DNA of 64,000 bases from Piscicola geometra (GCA_943735955.1 OX030955.1:7479769-7543768); one strand, 5' to 3'. Shown: positions 23,372 through 37,388, counted from the stretch's first letter. Notes: generated from the sequence alone by a model not told the origin. A program made the numbers and translations.

Positions 23372-26299
23372 AATATGTCTCCGTGCAGAGCATTGTATTT
23401 CAAACTTGTTTTTAGTTCCCAGTTTTTTCACTATGAATCCATTTTCTCAGTGGAACTAACCAAATCATAGGAGTCGTTTTTATATATTTCTTATAAGAAA
23501 GTTCTGTGAAAATCTAAAAAAGAAAAACATTTAATCTTGATAGATTTTTTAGTCTATCCATATTGCCGGTATCAAAGGCGTCAGTCATCAAAATAATCTT
23601 GGAGAACTTAGGTTTTGTAAATACTTTTTTGAGTTGATACAAAAAAAAGTGATTCTCATATTTCCACGTCTCTTATTTCAAAAATAATGAAGAAAAATTC
23701 TTGTACAAATGACTTTCGCAGTCATTGTGAAAGACCTTCACACTTTGCTGGTCAATTGGCCGACGTATGGGGAAAAATTCGGTTAACTGTGACTTTTGTC
23801 TTTACAAAGTTTTTGTGTTTGAAAATCAATATTCTAAAAAAACTTATTAGTTAATTTCTAGATCAAAATATTTATTATAATACAGCTTTTATTTATTAAC
23901 TTTACCATAAAAATATTAAATGCTAATTTGGTTTGTATAATATAATCACCAATATTCAAATATTTACAAATGATTCTTTTATTTGTAGATTTATATTTCA
24001 CAAAAACGCGATTCTTCTTAAAAACTTATATACGACATCAGCAATGAATTGGGAAAATTCAGTGACTGCGGAATCATTCCTTTTTAACGATTAATTATTT
24101 TTTTAAAGGAATTTTGTTACTTAAAATTTAAGTCAAAGTTCACAGTCAGTCTTACATACTGAATTTGTTCTTAGTATTTCTGACTTGTTGTCTGTAAAGA
24201 CCGACAAACCGACAGGCTTTCGCCATGACTGCTCTCGAATGTTTTTCCTTAGTCACAGTTTTGTTACAATTTTACTACGCACTCCAGTTTAATATTTTGT
24301 TCTTTTCATTTTAGCCGAAAAATTTCAGTCGCATATTCTCTTTGGTGCTTTTCAATGGCATAAACACATACTGTTGTTTGCTTATACCAATCTTTTCTCT
24401 TAGCCTGCCATTTAGTATTTATCCCCTATATTTTAAAAATATGACTGGTTAGTTTTATTCTTCTCAATACAAGTCTAATGAAATATAATTCATTTGCACA
24501 CATAATGATTTGTGTTGTTCGAACGCCAAATTAGAAAATACGTGGCAAAACTGTAAAATGACAAAGCGATATGTTTAATTTACAAAGTATTTGAATGAAA
24601 TAATTTCTATTTTAAATATGATTTAATAAACTCTAATTTTTCTGAATATGAATGACATTGAAGGAAGTAGAGCCTAGATTTAGATGAAAAAACCATAGAC
24701 AGTGCAAAGTTATGAAAACCCTGTAGTTATTGTTCACCATGTTTACTAATTAAAAATTTATAAATAGACTAGTTTAAGAAAAAAGTATTAGAAGTTTTTA
24801 CTAATTTTATTATTATTATTAGTTTTTCAAAATTTAATTTTTCCATTCTATAAATTATTTTCCAAGTCTAGATTTACTTATTTAAAAAAACATTAATTTT
24901 TTTTTAAATTTGTTGTTTTAGAAAAGATCAAGATGAACATATAAGTGGGAGGTTGAAATTTTTAAAAACATAAATCTGACATAAATTGATGTCTCAATGA
25001 GAAATTGTCTCATACGCTTGTTATTAACCCCCCCCCCCCCCGTCATTTCTCATTGGTGAAAGCACTTCGACGCAGGATCTTAAATGAGAAGACATTCGTC
25101 TTGTGTTTCGTGTTTTTGATTTCATGTGGTGGCTCCACAGTTCTCTTCACACTAACTACTAGGGAATGGCAGGAATCTGACTCACGATGTTCAGAGTAAC
25201 GAGTTTCTCTTATCTCCATATTCACGAAACTTATTTTTTTCCCTATATTGAAAAAATTTAGAAATGAACTTTTAAATACAATAAAAAAAGTATAAAAAAA
25301 TATAAAATAATGTTTAAAATACTTTAAATGTCATTTTTTCGTTTGTTGCACTTATGGATCGAAACTCCTTGGAAACTGTGCTGTGTGTTTATAAATGCAT
25401 CATGGAATTATAAATAAAAACACTGAATATTTGAAAAAGATTATCGTCAAAGTCTAATTGAATAGAATCTCTATATTATCAGAATTTTAAAATAAATATA
25501 ATTTTAAAATAAATAATAAAATTAGCAGTTTCCTGGAGCTCATCTTGATTCAATCAATAGCTATGCTTCTTTTATGCAGTCTCTATGTATTTATCGTAGA
25601 ATTATGCATTTAGCATTATCTTTTACCTATTCAAGAAAAATCCTATTATATTTCTTTAAAAGTATATTTGAGGAAGAATTTAAACTAAACATTGATAAAG
25701 CTTTCAAATACTAACTAAAATTGTTTTTCAAAGTTTCTAGAATATTTTTTATATTATGAATTTTTCCATGTGGCCTAGTTATGACGTTTTTTTCAGCTTT
25801 TGAGGACTCAGGATCTGAACTTGTAAACGATATAAAACTTGAAGGTTAGATTGGTTTGAATTGAGTTAGATTAAATACGATTAGTCTAAATTTATTAGCA
25901 AAAATTCCAAACCTTAAATGTATTTTAGGTAGCTTCGAATGAATTGCTATTCATTGTGAATGCTATTTTCAAAAAATGATAATATAATGTTAAATATTCC
26001 ATTATTTTAAAACCTACGTATTAGTTGAAAGAGATAAAAATGTCAAATAGGAGGCTGAGTTTGTTTAAACTTGAACCTTTTTTTACTTTAAAAAATAGAT
26101 CTTTAATATAATAAAATTATTGTATGAAATAATTTTAAAATTATTATACACAATGTTAATTTGAAAATATAAATTTATTAAAGTTATTTGTTTATATTAT
26201 GCTAAAATTTTCTGTTTTTTCAATGAATTGTATTTTTAAGGTGAAAAAATGTTTGTGAAAATAACAACACTGAAAATAGTGGTATTGTATTATGTTTTA

Positions 26300-26373
26300 T
26301 AGGTGTGTAAGAGTTGAACCCTTGACATATGAGACAATGAGCTGCGATTCGTTAACCACTGGGCTACCCTTCA
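26300..26373 (-). repeat. tRNA pseudogene or SINE head
   Basis: On the minus strand TAGCCCAGTGGTTA matches the A-box and GGTTCAACTCT the B-box. The ends (GAAGGGTAG and CTTACACACC) do not pair as an acceptor stem, so this is not an intact tRNA gene. Confidence 0.55.
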
Positions 26374-27250
26374 ACTATTTATATATAAAAAAAGACGATT
26401 GAACCAGATTCAAAGTGGGTATAAAGATCTCTCTAACCACGTTTAATTACGCTAATAGAGTCATTTGAAAGCATATTCATAATTGAATCGATTTCAATGT
26501 GACAAGCACTTTTATGGCAATTGTTAGAATGCTTTGATAAATGGCAGTCCCATGATACACTGAGGCATTGATTGCTCTGAAGGAAATGCCGATTTTTTAC
26601 AAATTACCTAATAGTGTTTTTATATTGGGTTGGATGTTCGAAAGCATATTCCAGGATGGCCTAGATTGTCTTTTGAGTTTGCTTTTTTGAAGAATTTAAC
26701 ATTAATTTAGTCTCTTATTTTAAAGTTTAGTTACACATTTAAATCTTCGAAGCTGAAAGAATAAAAGCAATAGTGTCTAAAAATATTTAATGGATGGAGA
26801 CACGTTGCTAGCATTTACCTTTGCGCCATTATTTCGGTGTGTGGTTCTAACTCGAACAACCCGGATAATATTAAGAGGGTTTAGGTTTCAAATGTATATC
26901 AAATTAAAGTTCTTCAATGGTTCGTCAATTTATTTATATTCAAATTAAAAAAATAACGCTTATTATTTTTCTGTTTACATATGTCTACTTTTATCATAAC
27001 TTGCACACAACATTCCATGAAACCTCTTCTTTGAACGCTTGGGGAGTCCTTAAAATAATTGGATCAAATATCAAATATAAAAAAAGATTAGAACGATTCA
27101 ATCCAGTCCGATCCTGCACATCATCTATTTGTTGAAAAGATTTACATGAATACAAACTTGTGTCGTTATATTAGTAGCTTAAAATCATCTTCTACATTGA
27201 TGGAGGGAAAGCTGAATTCAGCCATTCTATAATCGTATGTTTTTGTTAGA

Positions 27251-27511
27251 TTGAGTGCAACTGATAAGAAAATCATTGTTTTCATGATCCGGAAATCCCA
27301 TGTGAACAGTCTTCTCGAAAGATCAGAACATGAAACTGTTAAGGTGATCGTTGAAGTTACAATTGCTCAAATTCCGTTCCAAGTTTCAATATTGGTATAT
27401 GTTCGTTTGAATGAATGGCAGATCAAGGTTGGTGAAAGTTTTCAATCTGAAAAAATACAAAACAAGAGTAAAGAGGAACCGACAACTACATCAACGACTT
27501 CGTGTGTGTAA
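27251..27511 (+). other. Unassigned open frame
   Basis: An 86-codon frame beginning with a TTG codon rather than ATG and preceded by TTTTTGTTAG, which could be a splice acceptor. It reads IIVFMIRKSHVNSLLER and later VTIAQIPFQVSILVYVRL, with less biased composition than its surroundings. No family recognised. It could be an exon of an unknown gene, an untranslated or alternative 5' part of the anoctamin transcript, or chance. Confidence 0.15.
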
Positions 27512-28433
27512 CTAGAGTGGATCGGTGCAGGGTTGGATTTGGCAAATTTTGTCATGGAAAATCGGACTTTTTTAAAATTTAAAATATCGCTATAATATCA
27601 CTATAAAGTGAGATTTTGTTACAGGGGGGCTCAGCTCTGACACCCCCAAGGACACTTTTAATATTTTCTCTGAATGGATGGGAGGTGTGATGAATTCTTT
27701 TACTCTACAACGGTGACTTACCTATAGGGTAAGATGAAAGCATGAGATATAGACTATATCTCATGCTATATCATATAGTTCATCTTCATGTGCTTCAAGT
27801 CATTTTTGGCAATTTGACCACCAATCTTCTTTGGATACCATTCTGCTTCAGTTTTGAAATTTTATATGATTTTTTACAAACTTTGTTCAGTTTGTAAAAT
27901 GTACATTATTTTTTCCCCATTTCGGGACAAAAAGTTCTCTAAACACACAAATATGATATTCGATAGTTTCCCATTATTCTAAAAAATAACAAGAGCTTCA
28001 AAACAAGGAAGAATGTTCGAATAACTGTTATATTTACGTGCATGAACTACTTGGTTCATTGTTATGTTTTGATGATGAAGATTTTTCTAAAATGTATTTT
28101 TAAACTATAACTGGGAAAAAGGGTGGAATAGTCGAAACTCAAGCAGTATCACGACATAAATATATATTTTAAAAATCTAAATTATTTCCTAAAATGAAAG
28201 ATTACGCTTTCTGAGTTTAATTTTTTCAGTTTTTCAACCAGATTTGAGTATCCTTGACTCTCAGGATGGCATTCAAATGGTGAGGGCAGCTTTAATGGCC
28301 ATTCAAATAACAATCCGTTTTCACGGAGCCATTAGAGTTTTGTAATGTAAGACACACACTGCTTACTATAATTAAATCAAATCAATCCTAAACGACCGCA
28401 AAAAACAAAATCGTGACAAAACTTTGACAAACA

Positions 28434-31400
28434 ATGACGAAAAAAAAACACTTTCAGGAAGAGAAGAAGAGCAGAGCAGTCATGTCAGGGGGCAGGGTGA
28501 TTGACTTTGTGCTGGTCTACAACAAAGCGGATGATGACGAGGAACGAGCAACAATGAGGATGACCTTCGAAGACAACATTCAAGACTTCGGAATTCAGAT
28601 CGAAAGAGAGGTTTGTATGCACATGAATGAATCAAATAAATCTGTATAGCACTTCTTCATAAATTCAAGAATACATTGAAAAAAATCTTCAAACAAAATA
28701 AATCATTTAAATGAGTGACCTTCATTCAATAGAGTCATCTCCTAGTATGGCATGAACACTGCAGGAAAGCGAGAAGGAGCACTTTGTGTTGTTGCACTGT
28801 CCCTGGGATACTCTATCGAAAGGAGCTCAGGTCAACAAACTCAAGAAACCCGTCAACAAGAAAAACCTCCAGGTGATGCCTTAGGGGAGACATATTTTTT
28901 TCTCGCGGAAGCTTCTTAACCTTTAATTTGCGCCCGTTCGACGCTGATAGTGCTTCAAAATAATGAGACTATTAAGTTTTCTCATAGTAAACTTTTGAAA
29001 TTTACGTTGCATTAATGATATCCATCTTTCATCTTTACCGTAGTTCGGCACCACTAGCAAATGGGCGGGCTGCATGAAGAAGAACGAGGTGAAGATTCAA
29101 GTGCATCAGCCCTTCTCTCTCAAGGAGATCAACAGGTTCGATGATCTTTCATGCTCAAATGTTGTTTAATAAAACTTTTTTGATGAAAAAGTTTATTCAT
29201 TACCAATTTATTAACTTGATTTCGATTTCATTCCAATGCTCACTGAAGAAGGTGGGTTTCTTTGTTTTTAGTTAATTTTCGGTTTCATTAATAATCATTA
29301 GACTGTTAATTTAAAAAAAACAAGTGAAATTAATTATAAAATATTTAAAATCTCTAAAATTGAGAAAATGAGTATGAACTATTATATTGCTTTTTAAGAA
29401 GGCAATTACAAGAAATAGGAATACAGCTTCAATTCAATGACTTGTATCACATTAAACATTGTATTCTAATTTGTTTACTTAAAGATAACTTTAATAATAA
29501 TCTTTTCTCATAACTTGAAGAATGTTATAATTACCGAAGACAGCTATCTTTTTTAACTGAATGATTTATAAGCGATCTTTAAAGGCATTGACTCAATTGG
29601 ATTGTTTAAAGTGTTACTGTACAAAACTTGTTTTATAATACTGCGAATCTCATAACAAGAATCTTAAAATTAAGATGCAATTAGCTTTATTTTTAAATAA
29701 CTGTTTATTTTATTTTCTTTCAAACAGTTTCGTTATAGAAAACCAGGAAACCTTCTTCAGTGCCTCCGAAAGAAACTACATCACATACACCCTTCTACAA
29801 AAGACTCTCTTTCAGCTGGGAGATGATGTCTATATAGGTGGCGGCTAGGATGGTGGTACTGATGATGGTTTTAAATCTAGGTGGTGAACGAGAATAGTGA
29901 TCATGATGACTGAAACAGTGATGATTTTTTTAATTATCCTTTTTGGTTCATTTTTATTAATAATATCTCAGAATTATTTATTGGCTTAATTAATTTTGAA
30001 TAAAATTTTTAAATTTCAACTTTTTTAGCCAGTGTTGAAATATTTCCCGATATACAAGAAATTGTATTTTTCAATTAACCAATAAAAAGGCTTAACGCTT
30101 CTATTAAATTAATTTATATTAATTAAAAAAATATATTAACTTCAAAATTGATAAATATGTAAACTTTCCAAACAAATAACTACTCCACGCAGGCATAGAA
30201 AACATGTTGGGCAAGAAAGCGTACAAAGCAGCATACCCTCTGCATGACCCCATTTCAACCCCTTTCCCAACCAATGTTGCTGAAATGAACGAGAGAGAAG
30301 TGATAGAAACTTTCGTGCTTTAAAAGAAATACATTTTGTACAATTTTTATTAATTCAAGTGTCAAAATGTTATGTTGACTTATTGAATTGTCAAACTAAC
30401 CATCGGCAGTTTCTGCTGTTCAACTGGGTCGGCGTGCGCAGTATGCATCGCGACCAGCCTCTTGACGTTATCAGGTTACAGCAGGGTGTATTCACAATCT
30501 CATAGGATTTGTATGAACTCATAGTGAATCATTTGAGTTTTTAATGAATTAGTTGATGAACCTCTTAGTACTCGTTTAGGATATTACTTTCACGCGTCAC
30601 TCACTTCGTAAGCACTACACTGCAGGTCCTACTTCGGTGAGCAGTTCGCCTTCTACTTTTCGTGGCTTGGCATGTACACAGGTCACATCCGAACTCAAAT
30701 AACAAACTTTTAATCACTCCATTTCTTTTAATATATAAATTGCAGATGTGTTATGAGATTATTAGGCAAATAAAATTTCCCCAATCTGCATAATTTATTA
30801 CTTGAATGTTTTGTGAAAACCATTTTATTCATTATCTTTTTACAACAGCTTTTCTAGCAGTAGCTGCTCTGATAGGGATTTTAACGACTCTTTATGGAAT
30901 CATATCCATCTACTCTGAGCCCGTGGCAATGTGAGGGTGGCATAGTTGATGAATGCTAGAATAGGATTCAAATGGATGGCTAGATGAAAAATAAAATAAA
31001 TGAAAAAGTGAAAAGTAAGTTCATGATTGATTTTTCTTTTCAGAAAAACCACATGTGATGCCTCCAAAGCTCCGGGCAACTTCACATTGTGTCCCAAGTG
31101 CGACAAATACTGCAACTACGCCAGTCTATCCGAATTGTGCAGCTTGGCTAAGTGCGTGTTTCATATTACCCTATTTTTAGAAAAAAACTTGGTTTTACAA
31201 GAAGCACGCTGAAAGAGAGTATTCAATTATAAGAAAAAAGTAAAAATAAATGAATTTTATATTTAGTTGTTAAAGTGTATAAATTTTATTTTATAACAAT
31301 AACTATTTAAACACTACACAGTTATTGTTATCAAGATAGACTTGATAGTTTAAAACTTTTCTACCATTATTTACTTCACCAGGTTCACTGAGGCTTTTGA

Positions 31401-34400
31401 CAACGGAAGCACCTTATTTTTTGCGATCTTCATTTGCATTTGGTGTGAGTTTAGAAAGATTTTGACCTTCTTTGTCCCATCACTGAATTTTGATACTAAG
31501 AGTAGATAGGGGTTTCTCTAAATGAAAAAAAACTAACATAATTTTTTAAGTTTCATGTTTATTTTTAGTTTTTATTCAACCATATTACCGCTTCAGCAAT
31601 ATTCTTCTGTGAGATGTGGAAAAGAAGGCAGTTGTTTCTACAGTACCTGTGGAGTGTCAACGACTTCGAAAACAATGAAGTATTTTCAATTTCAAGCCTC
31701 CTTGTCTCTTCATATAAGCCATCATTTTTATTTAAATTGATTTATTAACTAAATAGCCTATTTATCGCTTGTCGAAAGGATTTAATGATTACTTAAAAAC
31801 CGAATTAAAACGGATAGAAGCTGAATTGTAAATTATTTTAAATTTAAATTCTTCGATTTTGCACTGAATTGTAAATGGAACTAATTGTGCAGAACATAAG
31901 GCCAAAGTACCAGAAGCAGGCGACTAAAAAGAAAAAGAACCAGATCTCAGGGGTTCATTGTTACTTCATAATAACTTCAAAACTCTCAATTTGAAAAATT
32001 AATCTTATAAATCTTTTTTAAATAGGGTAATTTAATTTGTTTTTTCAAACGCATGGTTTCAAAAAAATATATAAAACATATTAATTACATATATTATTAT
32101 ATATTTTCGAACAATTTCTATTAACACACAAATAACAACTATGCCATACAAGTACCCTAACACCATTACCACTGAAATTAGCACAACAACACACCACCAC
32201 CACAACTACAAGCACCACATCAACAGTTAGAAGAGGCTTTTGTACCTACAATCTCGGTCTTCTTCCGAAGGTTTCTCTCCAACAGCATGGTCTTTTTCTT
32301 CGTAAGTGAAATTTCTCCATTGCAGCGTCTTAAGCACAAATCTGCCATTAAAGTTATATAAGTTTAGTAATAATAGAAATAATATTGAGATTTTTATTTA
32401 CTTTTTCTAAATAAAATTCTTTTTTTTTACTATATCATTTCAATTATGGAAGTTTAGTGATGATAAAAACACAGCGATCAGAGTAGTTTCGTACATCACT
32501 TAATATACATTTAAATGATTTCAAACTAGATTCACTTTGTTGCCTGCTCAAGTTTTTCCAAAAGTATTTTCCCTTTTTAATTTCCATTCTTGGCACTCAG
32601 ATCTTGATGGTGATCGTAGCGACGATAGCAGTTCTAATATACCGTCTCACTCTCGGCTATGTGATGCATCAAAGCCACAACTTACTCATCAAGAAAAACG
32701 CAAAACTCATCACAACCCTAACCGCTGCGTTCATCAACGTCTTCTTCATCACCATCTTCTCAAAGGTTTTTTTTGCATTTTATTTCCGAACTTACTTCGA
32801 TATTTAAAAAAAATTCTCGAGTCATAAACTCAAAAATAGATGAAAATTGTCACGTTAAACTGAATCACTTGGCTTACATAACAGGTGTATATGAAAGTTG
32901 CAAAGATTCTCACTGATATTGGTGAGCTTGAGACTTTTTATCTTTACTCAAATCAATAAAAATTCTAGTAATCATTCGTTATTATCTTTATTATTACTAT
33001 TATAAATAAAAACCAACTCATCCCCATCAATACTTTTCAAAATCATCGTAGATCCTAATATTTTCATTTAAACCGGTAAGTCTACCACATTAATTTATCA
33101 CGAGTAACGTTGATCTGCAGAGGCTCACAAGACAGACAGTTCATACCATGACTCCTTCATATTTAAGGCGGTGATTTTTCAGTTCATTAACAACTACAGC
33201 TCACTCATATATATCGGATTTTTCAAGGGCAGGTAGGTGATTATTTTTTTATATTCTTTTTAGAACTTTATCAAAAAATAATTTCTGCTATTCTACCCAA
33301 CGCGAATGATGAAAAAAATAATTAAATTTTTTTAATGAATAATGTATTTTATCTTCCTACATTATATTTTTATTTGTTTTATCAACTTTTTTTTACCAAA
33401 ACCTATATCAATCTTTTAACCACTGCTAGCTTCGTCGACAGTCCCGGCTACAACAGCATGTACATCTTAGGAAAATACAAGCAGGATGAGGTGCGCGTGA
33501 CGAAGTGATAATATGAATTTCAACACAATATAATACGAAATAATTGAAAACATGGTTAAATAATACCATACCAATAAGATTGAACGAAATGCGTTTCTCA
33601 AAATATGCTAAAAGTATGATTCAAATAGCGTTGGTCCATATGCTTTCTAGCAGGGGTGGCGACCTGCTGCAAATCTTGGCGGGTCTTACCTAGAATAGGC
33701 GGCTATCTTGATAGGATCCTGGGGTCACTACCACAAAGGTAGACCCATCATTACCATACTCCAGGACCCCCCAGGATCACCGCCCAAGATTTCTAGGCCT
33801 GTTTAAGCGTGCAAACAGAAATGATTTGTTAGAGAAACGGCATGTTAAAAAGAAGCAAACTGAAACAACATCTTTATTTCAATAATTTAAACATTAAAAC
33901 TCTCCATTACCGATCAGACCGTAGAAAAGAAATTAAAAAATTTTTGTGTGTAATTTTTGTTTACTGGTTTCAAGTTTCACTTGGCGTTCTCATCTTTTCA
34001 CAAAGAAATTTAGGCTAATAGGGTGTGTGGGAATCGAACCCACGACCTATAGCTATAAACCAAGAGTTAATAACAATTCGGACAACAGTTTAAAATTACT
34101 TAATCTTTTTCTTAATTAAGTTTTCACTATCAAAAATTGGCATTCATGGTATTCCTTTTAAATAAGAAAGTATATATCTGATTATCGGCTAACGAAGTAA
34201 AGTTTTGGTTAACGAATAATTGGTTAGCGATGTTAACTTTATTTAATAAAAGTGCATAACTGTGCTTCTAATCCTCTGCAGTGTGAAGTGATAGGCTGCA
34301 TGTGGGAGTTAACGGTTCAGTTGGTGATCATAATGATTGTCAAGCAGATTATCAGTGAGATCATGGAAATGTGCATCCCGTAAGTCTATTTTCTCTTTTT

Positions 34401-37365
34401 TTTCTATTAGTCCACTTTTCATTTCATTCACTTATTAAGCTTTCAGCGAGTTTTTTATATCTAAAAAGTTAAAAGTATTTAAATCACGAAATCGTGCATC
34501 TGCCCAGAATCCTCAGAATGAACAAAATAAACGGCCAATTATAACCGCTTATATGAATGCATGGTCAATCACACTTTGCACTGCTCAACCATCATAATCT
34601 CATATCTCTCATCATCTTCCATCATCAATTTCCCAGCATTCTGATGAAGACTTTTCGAATGCGTGAGAACAAGGTGATGCACGACTACAAACCATGGGAA
34701 AGGGACCTTGACTTGGCGTCTCTTGATGTCGTTCCCTTGTACTCCGAGTATATTGAAATGGGTGCGTTATTCGAGTGATTAATTATATATGATATATAGG
34801 AATTGAATGAGTACATAAATGAATATAAATTAGTCATGTCGTAAAACTTTCAAATAAGAGGATTTTAATTAAGAAAAAAAAGCTTTAAAAAATGTCAACT
34901 TTGAAAATTTTCATTAAAATACCAAGATATAATAAAAATTAATAAATCCAAAATCGTAAACTTGCTCCAATCTAGTACACTAGCAACACATGGTAATGAC
35001 GACCCTCTTGGCTGCACTCTTCATACCACTTCTAAACCTCAAAAGTCACTGATAGTCCCATATTTCCACACACACAGTGGTTCAGTATGGCTTCGTGGTG
35101 TTGTTTGCTGCTGCTTTTCCACTGGCTCCGTTTTTTGCGCTTCTGAACAACCTTCTGGAGATACGTCTGGACGCCTACAAGCTGGTCAATCTCACCAGGT
35201 TAAAAATATGTGGCTGTGATATTAAAATTTGTGGAAAAAAATTATTTCTTGAATTTTTTGAGTAACTGGGTACCCTGATTTTGAGTTTTGAACGCATTGC
35301 CATCCGTAGTTTTACGTTAAAGATTTGACAACCGCTTTTGTTTCAAATTGACTATTATACTTAAAAACCACCATGGATCTATCAAATTATTGATTTCATC
35401 TGTTGTTTCAGTAGCCTATATTTTACGGCTCTTGTTGACCATGATAATGTTTTGATTTAAACGTTTTTAAGGATTTGTTTAAAACTTTGAGAAACTTTAA
35501 ACAACGCAATTTCAACATCATTTCACAGAAGGCCTCCAGGCTTGAAAGCGCAAGACATCGGGGGCTGGCAGAAAACTATAGAAACTATTAGCTACATCGC
35601 CGTCATCACCAATGTTTGTTTTTTCATAACACTCCTATAATCACTGCAAAACATTCTTGAAGTTTTATTTGTCTTAAGTTTTTTCTAATATCAGTTCAAT
35701 GCACATTGATTCAGACAAAATTCAACTTACTCTTTGTTTCAACATTTTAATTTTCTACACTAAACTTTTTCCAATCAATCAATCAAATAGATTTCTATAG
35801 CGCTCTTTCTTCAAATTCAAGAGCACCACTTAATTTCATCCGAACAAAAAAATTCCTATCCACCCATCAGGCCTTCATCATCGCATGGACGTCAGATTTC
35901 ATTCCGAAGCAGGTGTACAAAAGCCTGCAGGGAGGAAACATGGAAGGCTACTTGGAGTACACCCTCTCCTCATTCAACACTTCACTTTTCCCGCCCTTAC
36001 AAGGACCTGATCTCGATTTGTTTCCTGATGCGGTCAACATCACTGAGTGCAAGTGAGTGTGTTTGAGTTACAGACACACCCATAAAAATATTGATTCTGA
36101 TCTACTTTTTAATGGGGGTTACAATGGTTTTCTAGATCTCGTCCTTAAAAAGAAATTGTCTTCCCCATAGTTTCGAATTCTTATTTTGCCATGGAAGTTA
36201 CTAAATAAAATTATAAATAAAACAATAAAGACATTTGTTCATTTTTCAGATTCCGTACATACACGTCTCCTCCGAGCCAGGTGACTCCAGTCTACCAGTC
36301 CTTCTACTGGAATGTACTCTGTGCTCGCTGGGCCTTCGTCATCGTTTTTGAGGCATGTCAAAGTACTTTTTAAATTTATACCTTTGAGTTTGTGCAAGAA
36401 ATTTTTTTATATAGGCTTGAAGGCCTGAATTTTCCGAAAAACGACAAAAGCCGACTGCGAAATCCATTTTGGTAAATTTATAAAATCCTTTCAAAAATTT
36501 TTACACTTTTTAAAGTTTAAAAAAATTGATTTTTTTGTCGTTACCTGTTTCTATCTGTCAGGAATGGTTGCTAAATTGAGTTACGTAAACAATCGCGAGT
36601 TGCGGATCTAACAAAAATGCAAGACATATTTAGTGAAAAAGTATAAGTTGAGAGTTCTGGCGCTAGTGGGAAAAATGATGAATTTCAGAGCAAAAAAATA
36701 AACTTGAAAAAGATCACTAAAGCAAGTTGAAATAAATCTTCAAAACTCTATTTCTCTCCTTAAAAAATTTATTCATTGAAATTCTCAAAAAACAAAACAT
36801 TAAAAAATTAATTTTTTACAGATATTTGATCACTTATATATATATATATTTCAAAGTATTCATTTTAATTATTTATTATAAAAAAAATTCGCGTTCCCGG
36901 ATCCCAAAAACTTCTCGGGTACCCGTTGTCATTCTTAACAGTAACTTCGAACAAGAACAATAATACATGATTTCTGGTTTTCTTTTCAGCACTTCTGCTT
37001 TCTGATCATCAGCATTTTCAAATCGATTCCTGACAAGTCTGACAACGTGAAGCTGATGCAAGAGTGTGAGAGAGCTATATACAATCAAGTGAGTGGATGA
37101 AATTAGCGGAATAGATTTATGTTGTGGGGAAGGTTAGAGTAGTTGATAGTGGTGAGAATGACAACTCAAAGCGAATCTCTCAAAAACACTCAGGTTACGC
37201 TAGACGACTTGTTCACAAAGGTAAATTCAAAGAGAAAAGCTTTGAACATCATCTCATCTTTTCACGCAGCGGATGAAAATTGAGACAAGCCGTTTCAGAA
37301 CCCGGTCATTTGGTCTCTTTTTCAGCACTCCATCTCTGAATACTCGTTTAATCGTTTTGTTGTGA
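28434..37365 (+). CDS. Anoctamin (TMEM16) family membrane protein, 26 exons
   Basis: Exons: 28434-28610, 28765-28872, 29044-29135, 29728-29837, 30193-30299, 30410-30474, 30626-30681, 30849-30930, 31044-31151, 31383-31444, 31597-31679, 31893-31952, 32227-32301, 32601-32765, 32885-32921, 33121-33232, 33430-33490, 34282-34379, 34637-34761, 35078-35198, 35529-35613, 35871-36052, 36250-36352, 36990-37088, 37194-37220, 37270-37365; 2496 nt, 831 residues. Anoctamins are dimeric, Ca2+-activated chloride channels or lipid scramblases. Diagnostic segments: [57 protein letters not shown] and [18 protein letters not shown]. The paired acidic Ca2+ ligands of TM7 (EYIE) and TM8 (EIRLD) are present; the Asn at the TM6 site is not obvious. 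Start at 28434 has an A at -3 and is in frame with the dimerisation domain, but an upstream coding exon is possible. Intron 23 uses a GC donor. An AATAAA follows 17 nt after the stop. Confidence 0.95.
33671..33792. repeat. Foldback (inverted-repeat) element in an anoctamin intron
   Basis: AAATCTTGGCGGG at the left pairs with CGCCCAAGATTT at the right, and GATCCTGGGGTC pairs with GACCCCCCAGGATC inside it. The element is GC-rich against an AT-rich intron (33491-34281). No coding capacity. It could be a non-autonomous transposon or a structured RNA. Confidence 0.55.
34017..34050 (-). repeat. tRNA-like 3' half
   Basis: On the minus strand GTGGGTTCGATTCCCAC forms a perfect T-arm with B-box, followed by ACACCCTA. 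No matching 5' half is present upstream. A relic of a tRNA-derived SINE in an anoctamin intron. Confidence 0.5.
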
Positions 37366-37382
37366 TGTAATATATTTTGAAT

Positions 37383-37388
37383 AATAAA
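37383..37388 (+). terminator. Polyadenylation signal of the anoctamin gene
   Basis: AATAAA 17 nt after the TGA stop codon at 37363-37365. Confidence 0.75.

Larger units (their letters stand above)
21307..28433. other. Spacer between the divergent listerin and anoctamin genes
   Basis: About 7.1 kb with no supported gene. It must hold both promoters, but I see no clear core promoter. It contains the SINE at 23105-23371, a tRNA-like relic at 26300-26373, a homopolymer C tract near 25028-25041, a 27-nt perfect palindrome at 27740-27766, and an open frame at 27251-27511. Confidence 0.6.
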
